Source: Burkholderia pyrrocinia
GTDB lineage: Bacteria > Pseudomonadota > Gammaproteobacteria > Burkholderiales > Burkholderiaceae
Length of the DNA: 64,000 bases
Direction: 5' to 3'
Assembly (NCBI RefSeq): GCF_001028665.1
Contig: NZ_CP011503.1
Location: forward strand, 1,116,001 to 1,180,000
Shown here piece after piece: positions 28,749 through 36,810 of this stretch. The translations under genes and the position numbers were made by a program. Numbering within the stretch: position 1 is the first letter of the stretch; each line of letters opens with the position of its first letter. Under the pieces are notes generated by a model, which was not told the DNA's origin, made no database searches, and saw only the letters and a program-made list of their open reading frames with translations.

Positions 28749-29405
28749 ATGAGCCTGAACATCCTGCTCGTGGACGATCACGCAATCGTCCGGCAAGGGA
28801 TCCGCCAGTTGCTGATCGATCGCGGCATCGCGCGCGACGTGACCGAGGCCGAGACCGGCGGCGACGCGATGGCTGCCGTCGACAAACAGGAATTCGACGT
28901 GATCCTGCTCGACATCTCGCTGCCGGACACGAACGGCATCGAGGTGCTCAAGCGCCTCAAGCGCAAGCTGTCGCGCACGCCGGTGCTGATGTTCTCGATG
29001 TACCGCGAGGACCAGTACGCGGTGCGTGCGCTGAAGGCCGGCGCCGCCGGCTACCTGTCGAAGACGGTCAACGCCGCGCAGATGATCGGCGCGATCCAGC
29101 AGGTCGCGGCCGGCCGCAAGTACGTGAGCCCCGCGATGGCCGAGGCGCTCGCCGAATACGTGTCGTTCGAGAACGAGCCGCTGCCGCACGAGAAGCTGTC
29201 CGACCGCGAATACCAGACGCTCTGCATGCTCGCATCGGGCAAGCGGCTCACCGACATCGCGAACACGCTGTCGCTGTCCGTGAAGACGGTGAGCGTGTAC
29301 CGGTCACGGCTGCTCGAGAAGATGCGGCTGTCGAACAACGCGGAACTCACGTTCTACGTGATGAGCAACCGGCTCGTCGACATGGCGCCCGCGGCCGGCG
29401 CCTGA
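28749..29405 (+). CDS. NarL/FixJ-family response regulator
   Basis: 218 residues. The receiver domain spans residues 3-120 with acidic pocket D9/D10, phospho-acceptor Asp55 in VILLDISLPD and Lys in YLSKTV. The LuxR-type helix-turn-helix (LSDREYQTLCMLASGKRLTD, then SLSVKTVSVYRSRLLEKM) follows at about 150-195. It should be phosphorylated by the kinase encoded just upstream. Its targets are not known; the GTTAC dyads before the pair are the only candidate sites in view. Confidence 0.92.
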   Translation: MSLNILLVDDHAIVRQGIRQLLIDRGIARDVTEAETGGDAMAAVDKQEFDVILLDISLPDTNGIEVLKRLKRKLSRTPVLMFSMYREDQYAVRALKAGAAGYLSKTVNAAQMIGAIQQVAAGRKYVSPAMAEALAEYVSFENEPLPHEKLSDREYQTLCMLASGKRLTDIANTLSLSVKTVSVYRSRLLEKMRLSNNAELTFYVMSNRLVDMAPAAGA

Positions 29406-29628
29406 TTCGTCCGATCCCCCCGACACATCGGATTCGTCCGATCCAACGACGCGGCACGCCGCGTCGCCTTCAACAGCTCCCCGTTTCGCGCGCAAGCGCT
29501 TGTTTTACCGGACGATTCCACGGCACGCCGCTGCGCCGCAGCGGGTCTTGTTCGCCAAATCGGCTAAAATTACGGGTTTTCACTCAGTCAGCGCCGCCGC
29601 GCTCGCGCGCGCTGGCCATTCATCCGCA

Positions 29629-31035
29629 ATGTCTCTCTTCCGCAAGAAAAACGTCGATCGCATGATCGCCGGCGCGCACGCCGCCGGACTCAAGAAAGCG
29701 CTCGGCGCGATCGACCTCACCTTCCTCGGCATCGGCGCGATCATCGGCACCGGCATCTTCGTGCTGACCGGCACCGGCGCCGTGCAGGCCGGCCCCGCAC
29801 TGATGCTGTCGTTCGTGATCGCCGCGATCGCATGCGGCCTCGCGGCGCTGTCGTACGCGGAATTCGCGTCGACGATCCCCGTCGCCGGCTCGATCTACAC
29901 GTATTCGTATGCGACGCTCGGCGAGCTGGTCGCATGGATCATCGGCTGGGACCTGATGCTCGAGTACGGCCTCGCGGCATCGGCCGTGTCGGTCGGCTGG
30001 TCGGGCTACCTGCAGTCGCTGCTGCAGGGCTTCGGGCTGTCGCTGCCGACCGTGCTGACGGCCGCGCCCGGCGCGGTGCCCGGCGTGGTCACGTGGTTCA
30101 ACCTGCCCGCGTTCCTCGTGATGCTCGTGATCACGACGCTGCTGTCGATCGGCATCCGCGAATCGACCCGCATCAACAACATCATGGTGTTCATCAAGGT
30201 GTCGGTCGTGCTGCTCGTGATCGCGGTCGGCGTGTTCCACGTGACGCCCGCGAACTGGAAGCCGTTCATGCCGCACGGCTGGAACGGCGTGTTCGGCGCG
30301 GCGGCCGTGATGTTCTTCGCGTTCATCGGCTTCGACGCGGTGTCGTCGGCGGCCGAGGAAGTGAAGAATCCGAAACGCGACCTGCCGATCGGCATCATCG
30401 CGTCGCTCGCGGTGTGCGCGGTGCTGTACGTGACGGTCGCCGCGGTCGCGACCGGCATCGTGCCGTCGGCGCAGTACGCGAACATCTCGCACCCGATCTC
30501 GTACGCGCTGCAGGCCGCCGGCGAGAACTGGGTCGCGGGCTTCATCGACCTCGGCGCCGTGCTCGGCATGCTGACCGTGATCCTCGTGATGAGCTACGGC
30601 CAGACCCGCATCGTCTTCGCGATGTCGCGCGACGGCCTGCTGCCGGCGACGCTGTCGCGCGTGCATCCGCGCTACGCGACGCCGTTCCTGACGACCTGGC
30701 TCGTCGGCCTGTTCTTCGGCCTGATCGCCGCGCTCGTGCCGCTCAACGTGCTCGCCGAACTGATCAACATCGGCACGCTCGCCGCGTTCTCGATGGTGTC
30801 GATCGCGGTGCTCGTGCTGCGCCGCACGCACCCGGACCTGCCGCGCGCGTTCCGCTGCCCGGGCGTGCCCGTGGTGCCGATCCTCGCGGTCGCGTCGTGC
30901 CTGTTCCTGATGCTGAACCTGCAGCCCGTCACGTGGGCCGCGTTCGGCATCTGGCTCGTGATCGGCCTCGTGATCTACTTCCTGTACTCGCGCCACCACT
31001 CGAAGCTCGCGCACGGTCACCACGACGCGCACTGA
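29629..31035 (+). CDS. APC-family amino acid permease (CAT-like)
   Basis: 468 residues, 12 TM helices. The N-terminal IGAIIGTGIFVLTGTGAVQAGPA is the unwound TM1 substrate site of APC transporters; FAFIGFDAVSSAAEEVKNPKRDLP and MSYGQTRIVFAMSRDGLLP are hallmarks of the cationic amino acid transporter/YhdG group. The C-terminus ends in a His-rich HGHHDAH. Basic or branched amino acids are the likely substrates. The ATG at 29629 is preferred because the frame upstream of it lacks APC features. Confidence 0.92.
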   Translation: MSLFRKKNVDRMIAGAHAAGLKKALGAIDLTFLGIGAIIGTGIFVLTGTGAVQAGPALMLSFVIAAIACGLAALSYAEFASTIPVAGSIYTYSYATLGELVAWIIGWDLMLEYGLAASAVSVGWSGYLQSLLQGFGLSLPTVLTAAPGAVPGVVTWFNLPAFLVMLVITTLLSIGIRESTRINNIMVFIKVSVVLLVIAVGVFHVTPANWKPFMPHGWNGVFGAAAVMFFAFIGFDAVSSAAEEVKNPKRDLPIGIIASLAVCAVLYVTVAAVATGIVPSAQYANISHPISYALQAAGENWVAGFIDLGAVLGMLTVILVMSYGQTRIVFAMSRDGLLPATLSRVHPRYATPFLTTWLVGLFFGLIAALVPLNVLAELINIGTLAAFSMVSIAVLVLRRTHPDLPRAFRCPGVPVVPILAVASCLFLMLNLQPVTWAAFGIWLVIGLVIYFLYSRHHSKLAHGHHDAH

Positions 31036-31317
31036 CCTCCGCCGCTGCGCGCGCACGCCGCGCGCAGCGGTTCGACGCCGCGCCGGGCCGTTGCCGGCCT
31101 CGCGCGGCACACCCCTTCCCCTGCCGAACCCGCCGCCGGCCACGCGCCGCAGCGCCGTTCCCCCGCGCGATCGTGTCCGATCGTCGCGAAATCTTGCCTG
31201 ATCGTCCGGATTTGCCCGCACGAATTGCACGCTGCCTGCACACGCGCGCCGGGCGGTTCATAATCCCGCCATCGAACGACGGCCCGGACCGGCGGGCCGT
31301 CCGGCAACAGGAAAAAG

Positions 31318-32346
31318 ATGATGGAAAGCGTCGATCTCGATGTACTGAAATCCAGCGCGCGCTGGATCGAAGAAGGCCGCCGCGTGCTGCTCGTGACGGT
31401 CGTGAAGACGTGGGGCTCGTCGCCGCGCCCCGAAGGCGCGATGCTCGCGGTGCGCGAGGACGGGCTCGTGGTCGGCTCCGTGTCGGGCGGCTGCATCGAG
31501 GACGACCTGATCGCCCGCGTGCACGCGAGCGGGATCGCGGCCGATGCGCGCCCGGAAGCGCTCAAGTACGGCGTGACGGCCGAGGAAGCGCACCGCTTCG
31601 GGCTGCCGTGCGGCGGCACGATCCAGCTCGTGCTTGAGCCGCTCACGCGTGACAGCGGAATTGCCGCGCTGTGCGCGGAAGTCGAGGCCGGCCGCCTCGT
31701 CACGCGCACGATGACGCTCGCGACCGGCCGCGCGTCGCTGTCGCCCGCACAGGCGGCCGACGGACTCGCGTTCGACGGCGAGCGGCTCGTGACGATCCAC
31801 GGGCCGCGCTACCGGATGCTCGTGATCGGCGCCGGCCAGTTGTCGCGCTATCTGTGCCAGATCGCGGCCGGGCTCGACTACCAGGTGACGGTGTGCGATC
31901 CGCGCGAGGAATACACGGATGCGTGGGACGTGCCGGGCACGCGCGTCGTGCGCACGATGCCCGACGATACGGTGCTCGACATGAAGCTCGATGCGCGTTC
32001 GGCCGTGATTGCGCTCACGCACGATCCGAAGCTCGACGATCTCGCGCTGATGGAAGCGCTGAAGACACCCGCGTTCTACGTCGGCGCGCTCGGCTCGCGG
32101 CGCAACAACGCGGCGCGGCGCGAGCGGCTGCGCGAGTTCGACCTGAACGAAGCCGAACTGGGCCGGCTGCACGGGCCGGCCGGCATCTACATCGGCAGCC
32201 GGACGCCGCCGGAAATCGCGATCTCGATCCTGGCCGAGATCACCGCCGCGAAGAATAACGTGTCGCTGCCGACGATCCTGCAGGTCGAGGGCGCAAAGGC
32301 CGCGCGAGAAATCGCGGCGAACAGCGGCGCGGCCTGCGGCCTCTGA
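31318..32346 (+). CDS. XdhC family protein
   Basis: 342 residues. The N-terminal XdhC/CoxI domain has VVKTWGSSPRPEGAMLAV and SVSGGCIEDDL. A C-terminal Rossmann domain begins RMLVIGAGQLSRYLCQIAAG. These proteins insert or sulfurate the molybdenum cofactor of xanthine-dehydrogenase-type enzymes. No XdhA/XdhB-type gene is near, so it either serves an enzyme elsewhere or matures a different molybdo-enzyme. Two consecutive ATG codons (31318 and 31321) make the start uncertain by one residue. Confidence 0.9.
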   Translation: MMESVDLDVLKSSARWIEEGRRVLLVTVVKTWGSSPRPEGAMLAVREDGLVVGSVSGGCIEDDLIARVHASGIAADARPEALKYGVTAEEAHRFGLPCGGTIQLVLEPLTRDSGIAALCAEVEAGRLVTRTMTLATGRASLSPAQAADGLAFDGERLVTIHGPRYRMLVIGAGQLSRYLCQIAAGLDYQVTVCDPREEYTDAWDVPGTRVVRTMPDDTVLDMKLDARSAVIALTHDPKLDDLALMEALKTPAFYVGALGSRRNNAARRERLREFDLNEAELGRLHGPAGIYIGSRTPPEIAISILAEITAAKNNVSLPTILQVEGAKAAREIAANSGAACGL

Positions 32347-32406
32347 GCCGCACCGGCCAACCGCCTCGGCCGCGCCGGATGCGCGCCGGAAGCGAACGAA
32401 TCGGTT

Positions 32407-32429
32407 CGCGCCGGCGTCAGGCCGGCGCG
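32407..32429. terminator. Hairpin between convergent xdhC-like and PepSY-type genes
   Basis: CGCGCCGGC (32407-32415) pairs with GCCGGCGCG (32421-32429) around a 5-base loop between two 3' ends. No T-tract. Confidence 0.5.
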
Positions 32430-32437
32430 ATCGTCGC

Positions 32438-33172
32438 TCAGGTCAGGCCGGCGGCAAGCGCCGCGGCAACCGAACCGACCACCAGCACGACGCCGACCGT
32501 GCGGCGCTTGTTCAGCTCGGTCCACAGCAGCACGCCCGTCAGCGACAGCAGGATCAGCGAGCCCGCGATCGTATCCATCAGCAGCACCCAGCCGAGGTTC
32601 ATCCCGACGCCGCGATGCAGGTTGTTCAGCGTCGTCAGGAACGTGTTGTCCGTGCGCTTCACCGACACATAGCCGTTGCCGACCCAGTATTCGGCCTGCA
32701 GGTTCTGGTGCGGGCCGAACAGGCCGAACTGCCAGTGCTCGGGCTGCATCACGCGCTGGTCGCCCCATGCGACGGCCTGCGCGGGATCCTTGCGGATGCG
32801 GCCGGGCCGGCCGTCGAAGTGCAGTTCGTGCTGCAGCCATTTCGTCATCGCGGCGGGCGTCTTCGGCACCGGATCGGGCAGCGCGATCTGCATCTGCTCG
32901 ACCTGCGGCTCGCCGGTCGGAATCTTCAGCGGCGGCGCGCGATGGTTCAGCAGCACGCCCGTCACGCCGAACAGCAGCCCGAGCACCGCCCCCCACAGCC
33001 CGACCCAACCGTGCACCTTGCGCAGCCACTTGATGAAGGTCGCGCGGCGCGAGCGCTGGCGGCGCGCGGCCAGTTCGTCGTCGGTCAGCGGGCGGGCCGC
33101 CGGATGCAGCACGGTGACGCCCGCGCGCGGCATACCCGTTTTGGGAGGGTCGATCGTTTCGGGCGCGTTCAC
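32438..33172 (-). CDS. PepSY-associated transmembrane protein
   Basis: 244 residues. A cytoplasmic N-terminus with a basic stretch (RRQRSRRATFIKWLRKVHGW) leads into TM1, VGLWGAVLGLLFGVTGVLLNHRA. A periplasmic region of about 90 residues follows, then NLHRGVGMNLGWVLLMDTIA with TM2 (SLILLSLTGVLLWTEL) and a final TM. The HGW and LHRG motifs with their histidines are typical of PepSY-TM proteins linked to iron uptake or siderophore reduction. A Fur-like site lies upstream at 33238-33261. Reductive iron release at the inner membrane is inference. Confidence 0.82.
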   Translation of the reverse strand: MNAPETIDPPKTGMPRAGVTVLHPAARPLTDDELAARRQRSRRATFIKWLRKVHGWVGLWGAVLGLLFGVTGVLLNHRAPPLKIPTGEPQVEQMQIALPDPVPKTPAAMTKWLQHELHFDGRPGRIRKDPAQAVAWGDQRVMQPEHWQFGLFGPHQNLQAEYWVGNGYVSVKRTDNTFLTTLNNLHRGVGMNLGWVLLMDTIAGSLILLSLTGVLLWTELNKRRTVGVVLVVGSVAAALAAGLT

Positions 33173-33200
33173 GCGGAAGGTTCCATTCGTTCAAAACAAC

Positions 33201-33229
33201 GGGCGGCGCGCAGAGATCGCGCGCCGCCC
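33201..33229 (-). other. Leader hairpin before the PepSY-type gene
   Basis: GGGCGGCGCG (33201-33210) and CGCGCCGCCC (33220-33229) form a 10-bp stem with a 9-base loop, between the Fur-like site and the start codon. It could stall or shape the leader; no function is known. Confidence 0.4.
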
Positions 33230-33237
33230 GGCAACAT

Positions 33238-33261
33238 GAAAATGAGAATGGATATCATTAC
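33238..33261 (-). promoter_or_regulatory. Fur-box-like site
   Basis: GAAAATGAGAATGGATATCA with following TTAC (33238-33261) consists of repeated hexamers close to the Fur unit GATAAT (GAAAAT, GAGAAT) and an AATGA...TCATT dyad. The position 66-89 bases before a PepSY-type gene fits iron control. Confidence 0.45.
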
Positions 33262-33440
33262 ATAAATCGAATTCCGGCTCAATCGGTCCGGCTACGCAGC
33301 GGCGGGCTCGACGAACCAAGGAACGCGGACGATGCAGACACGTTGCGCCGGAATATCGACAAATGGACGACAAATGCCGGCCGAATAATCCCGCAAGACC
33401 GGGACAGCATTTCGTAAGAAGCGGCGCGGCGGCGCGCCGT

Positions 33441-33758
33441 TCAGCGCAGCGGCGGCAGCGGAAAACGCGGCGCGGCGCCGTCCGGCGCGGGCTCGGTGCG
33501 ATCGAGCGCGTACAGCCATGCGAGCAGATCCGCGACGGCCTGGTAGAGCTGCGGTGGAATCCGGTCGTCGAGGTCGACCTGCATCAGCAGCGACACCATC
33601 TCCGGCGCCGTATGCACGTACAGCCCCGCATCGTGCGCGCGCGCGACGATCATCTCGGCGAGCACGCCGTAGCCCTTCGCGACCACGCGCGGCGCCGCAT
33701 CGCCGCCTTTCGGGTCGTAGACGAGCGCGGCCGCACGCTTGCGGGACGTCATGCTCAT
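33441..33758 (-). CDS. Stand-alone FlhB C-terminal domain protein (EscU/YscU/HrcU family)
   Basis: 105 residues. AAALVYDPKGGDAAPRVVAK, then VLAEMIVARAHDAGLYVHTA and IPPQLYQAVADLLAWLYALD, match the soluble cytoplasmic C-domain of FlhB that switches flagellar export specificity. The protein begins just after the point where FlhB is self-cleaved (NPTH). The N-P-T-H motif and all TM helices are absent, so it corresponds to the already released fragment. Related free-standing proteins (FlhX in Helicobacter) can stand in for that fragment. Its ATG overlaps the FliK-like stop by 4 bases. Confidence 0.85.
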   Translation of the reverse strand: MSMTSRKRAAALVYDPKGGDAAPRVVAKGYGVLAEMIVARAHDAGLYVHTAPEMVSLLMQVDLDDRIPPQLYQAVADLLAWLYALDRTEPAPDGAAPRFPLPPLR

Positions 33759-35098
33759 TGCGGCACCTCGTCGTCGGCGCCCGGCATACCCGCCGCACCG
33801 CGCGCATACGCGGCGGCGGCGGCCTGCGCGGCAAACAGGTCGAAGCCGTCCGGCCCGTCGTCGACCGCGCGGATCGACAGTCCGCCCACCCGCAGCCCCG
33901 ATCCCTCGAGCCGCTGCCGCAGCGCGGCTTCGTGCCGCGTGAGGCGGTCGGCGCCCGTCTGGTTCGCACGCAGCCGCGCGACGAGTTGCGCGCCGTTCAG
34001 CACCAGCTCCGCGTCGACCGTGCCGAGCGACGGCAACGTCAGCGTCAGGCGCGTGCGCCATGCGATGCCGTCGCCCGCGTCATCGCCACCGCCGCGCGGC
34101 GCGCGGCTGCCCGGATCGTCGGGTTCGATCGTCCAGTCGAGCCGTGCGCCGGGCCACGCCTCGCCGGTCCAGCGAAACTGGTCGGTCGCAAGCGCGTCGA
34201 GCTGCTGCCTGACGAGCGGCACGGCGGCCGGGTGCACGGGAGCAAGCGTCTGCGCCTGCGGATCGGACGACGCGGCGGCCAGCTCGGCACGCGCGGGCGT
34301 CCAGCGCGGGTCGGCGTGCGCGCCGAGCGGATCGGCGGTGTCGGGCGGCAACGACGCGCCCTGCCGGGCGGCCGCCGGCAACGTCTGCGCGGGGTCGCGA
34401 GCGGGTGCGCCGCCTTGGGCCGGCAGGCCCGCTTGCGCGGTCGCCCGCGTGGTCGCCGGCAGCGGCGTGCGCGGCGCGAGCAGTTCGTCGAGCACGTCGG
34501 TCGAGTCGTGCTGCGCGGCATCCGGGTCGGCCGGCGCGAGCGCAGCCGTCAGGCGCGCCTGCGGCTCGCGCATCAGCGCCGCGAGCGGACGCTGGCCGGC
34601 CAGCCACTGCGCCAGATGGGATTCATAGAAGAGACCGCTCTCGCTCACGGCCTGCGCGAGCGCTGCGCGCAACGCCGTGACCGGCGGCAGCGCGGTCGTT
34701 TCGCGCGCCGCCGCTGCGGACGAAGCTGCAGCGGAAGAAGGCGCGGAAGACGCCGCCGGATCGGACGCGGCCGGCGCACGCGCCGGCACGGCCGGATCGG
34801 TCAGCAGCACGGCGGGATCGGCCAGCAGCGGCGCACGCCCGGCGATCGCGGGCGTCGCGTCGCCGCCCGCGCGCGAGATCGCGTCGAGCACGCGCCCGAC
34901 GTCGGACAGCGCGGTCTGCGTGGAGGCTTGCGGCGCGGCGGGCTGGCTGCCGGCCGGAGGCGGGGAAGACACGCCGACGCCCGGCGTGCCGACCTGCGCG
35001 GTCGCGCCGCCGCCGGCGGGCGCCGATACGGTGCCGGTCAGCAGGCTGTCGAGGCGGCTCGCCAGCAGCGCGGCCGCAACGGGGTCGATACCGGTCAT
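33755..35098 (-). CDS. FliK-like hook-length control protein, second copy in cluster
   Basis: 447 residues. A long Ala/Pro-rich, low-complexity N-terminal part (residues 1 to about 300) is followed by a folded C-terminal domain: ARLDWTIEPDD, RTRLTLTLPSLGTVDAELVL and ARLRANQTGADRLTRHEAALRQRLEGSGL, the Flg_hook (FliK C-terminal) pattern. Such proteins measure hook length and contact the FlhB C-domain to change export substrate. It differs from the main fliK at 42280. Coupling by ATGA overlap to a stand-alone FlhB C-domain gene suggests the two products work together. A FliK paralogue is the best call; its job is not established. Confidence 0.75.
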   Translation of the reverse strand: MTGIDPVAAALLASRLDSLLTGTVSAPAGGGATAQVGTPGVGVSSPPPAGSQPAAPQASTQTALSDVGRVLDAISRAGGDATPAIAGRAPLLADPAVLLTDPAVPARAPAASDPAASSAPSSAAASSAAAARETTALPPVTALRAALAQAVSESGLFYESHLAQWLAGQRPLAALMREPQARLTAALAPADPDAAQHDSTDVLDELLAPRTPLPATTRATAQAGLPAQGGAPARDPAQTLPAAARQGASLPPDTADPLGAHADPRWTPARAELAAASSDPQAQTLAPVHPAAVPLVRQQLDALATDQFRWTGEAWPGARLDWTIEPDDPGSRAPRGGGDDAGDGIAWRTRLTLTLPSLGTVDAELVLNGAQLVARLRANQTGADRLTRHEAALRQRLEGSGLRVGGLSIRAVDDGPDGFDLFAAQAAAAAYARGAAGMPGADDEVPQ

Positions 35099-35235
35099 GA
35101 TCGGAGCCTGCTCACCTCAGCGACATCGTTGCGAATCCGGGAGCAGCACGCCGGTGCGGCCCACGGGAACAGCGCGCGTGCCACGTGCGGCAACGGGCAC
35201 GGGCGCCCCGCGCCCGTCTCCCCGGAAAACGGGCC

Positions 35236-35568
35236 CTACCCGCGCGCGCGGTAGAGATCGGTCAATACCTGGGTCGAGCGCCGCGCCTCGAACAGCGCGG
35301 ACAGCCGCGCGACATCCGGGCTCGCGAGATCGCGGATCGCGGCGTCGTCGGCCAGGATGCGGCGAATCAGGTCGAGCTTGCGGCCGAGATCCGATTCGTC
35401 GAGCGCAACGCCCGGATCGGCTTCCTTCAGCCCGTCGACGAGCTGCATGAATTCGGCCTGCAACCCCGGCAACGCGCTCCAGTCGGCGCTGCGCGCGGCG
35501 CACAGCATCCGGCCCGACACGGCGGCGAGCGCCTCGTAACGCGCGAAGTATTCGGCCTTGAGATTCAT
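35236..35568 (-). CDS. fliT: Flagellar export chaperone FliT
   Basis: 110 residues, mostly helical. MNLKAEYFARYEALAAVSGR, then FMQLVDGLKEAD and IRRILADDAAIRDLASPD fit the FliT four-helix pattern of binding the filament cap FliD and export components. Sequence conservation in this family is low, and the call leans on position after fliS. The start overlaps the fliS stop by 4 bases. Confidence 0.8.
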   Translation of the reverse strand: MNLKAEYFARYEALAAVSGRMLCAARSADWSALPGLQAEFMQLVDGLKEADPGVALDESDLGRKLDLIRRILADDAAIRDLASPDVARLSALFEARRSTQVLTDLYRARG

Positions 35569-35999
35569 CGTGCTGCTTCCACTGCCTGTTGCGCGGCCAT
35601 CCGCGCGACTTCCGGGGCGATGCCCGTCCATGCTTCCTCGAGCGTGGCGAGCAGCCCGTCGATCTCGACCAGCATCGCGTCGCTCGCCTGCGCGTTCGCT
35701 TCCAGCAGGCGCCGGCCGATATACGCATACAGCGCGTCGAGCCGGCCCGCGATCTCGCCGCCCGCGTCGCGGTTCAGCGACGCCTGCAGGCCGCTCTCGA
35801 CGATCCGGATCGCCTTGCCGATCGCTTCGCCGCGTGCGGACACGTTGCCCTGCTGCAGGTGCATGCGCGCCAGTGCGATCGCCTGCCGCGCGCCCTGGTA
35901 CAGCATCGCGATCAGCCGGTGCGGGGACGCGCCCATCACCCCCGTCTCGACGCCGACACGCGCGTAGGCACTGGCTCCAGCGTGTCCTGGGGAAAACAT
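35565..35999 (-). CDS. fliS: Flagellar export chaperone FliS
   Basis: 144 residues. YARVGVETGVMGASPHRLIAMLYQGARQAI is the FliS core (the ASPHRLI-LY-GA pattern), followed by ISEALRLIVESGL-type helices (AIRIVESGLQASLNRDAGG) and a LDALYAYIGRRLLEAN segment. FliS binds the C-terminal end of flagellin and keeps it from assembling before export. fliT follows at once. The divergent fliF operon lies upstream beyond fliE. Confidence 0.93.
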   Translation of the reverse strand: MFSPGHAGASAYARVGVETGVMGASPHRLIAMLYQGARQAIALARMHLQQGNVSARGEAIGKAIRIVESGLQASLNRDAGGEIAGRLDALYAYIGRRLLEANAQASDAMLVEIDGLLATLEEAWTGIAPEVARMAAQQAVEAAR

Positions 36000-36215
36000 G
36001 CGCTTCTCCTTGTGATGCCTTGGCTATACGGGAGCCGCCGCCGTGCATCGCACGACGCGGCCTTCTCCGGAGTTATCGGAAGGGATTTGAAAAGCTTTAG
36101 GCGCGCGGGGCCGCCGGCGGGAGCGGGAAACCGGCCCGCCGGCCCCGGTTGGCAAGCCCGGTTGGCAAGCCCGGTTGGCCGGCCCTGGGTCGCCGTCGCC
36201 CGGATAGCCGTCCTG

Positions 36216-36560
36216 TCACACCGACATCTGCATGATGTCGTTGTAAGCGCTCACTAGCTTGTTGCGGACCTGAAGCCCGAACTGGAAGCCGATGTTGGCT
36301 TTCTGCATGTCGACCATCACGTCGTTCAGCGACACGTTCGGCGCGCCGACCTCGAACGCCTGCGCCTGGCCGAGCGCGTGCTGCTGGTCGCCGCTGATCT
36401 TGTCGAGCGACGCCTTCATCGCGCTCGCGAACGTGCCGGCCGTCGCCGCGCCCGAGCCGGCAAGCGCCGCCGTCGGGCTCGCGACGCCGCCCGACGCCTG
36501 CGCGGCCATCGACTGCATCTGTTGCAACACCGAACCGATTCCGCTGACGTTCGCAGTCAT
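36216..36560 (-). CDS. fliE: Flagellar hook-basal body protein FliE
   Basis: 114 residues from the ATG at 36560 ([20 protein letters not shown]), preceded by GGGGA; an ATG at 36575 would add five residues but has no purine-rich site. The C-terminal half has the FliE pattern [40 protein letters not shown] and [17 protein letters not shown]. FliE joins the MS ring to the rod and is exported early. It is divergent from fliF, whose start lies 250 bases away. Confidence 0.92.
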   Translation of the reverse strand: MTANVSGIGSVLQQMQSMAAQASGGVASPTAALAGSGAATAGTFASAMKASLDKISGDQQHALGQAQAFEVGAPNVSLNDVMVDMQKANIGFQFGLQVRNKLVSAYNDIMQMSV

Positions 36561-36810
36561 GCTGTCCCCAGACATAAGAGAAGAGACCCGGACGCACCGG
36601 GCGTTTCCGCCGGCGCCGCACCACGCGCACCATGCCGGATCGCGAAAAAGGATAGCAGCGCGCCGCGCGGCAAAGCCGAGAAAGTACGGGGGAAACCCCG
36701 CTCTTTTCGGTCGATCGGAGTCCGGCCCGGATCACGATAATCGCATCGTGTCATTGTCCGCCCGCTCGTCCGAGCGAGCTCAGTCGTCCCGCTCCGGAGA
36801 AACTCGACGC
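36561..36810. promoter_or_regulatory. Divergent promoter region fliE / fliF
   Basis: 250 bases between the starts of fliE and fliF. Class II flagellar promoters for both operons are expected here. I did not find a sequence I could assign confidently to FlhDC or sigma-28. Confidence 0.3.
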
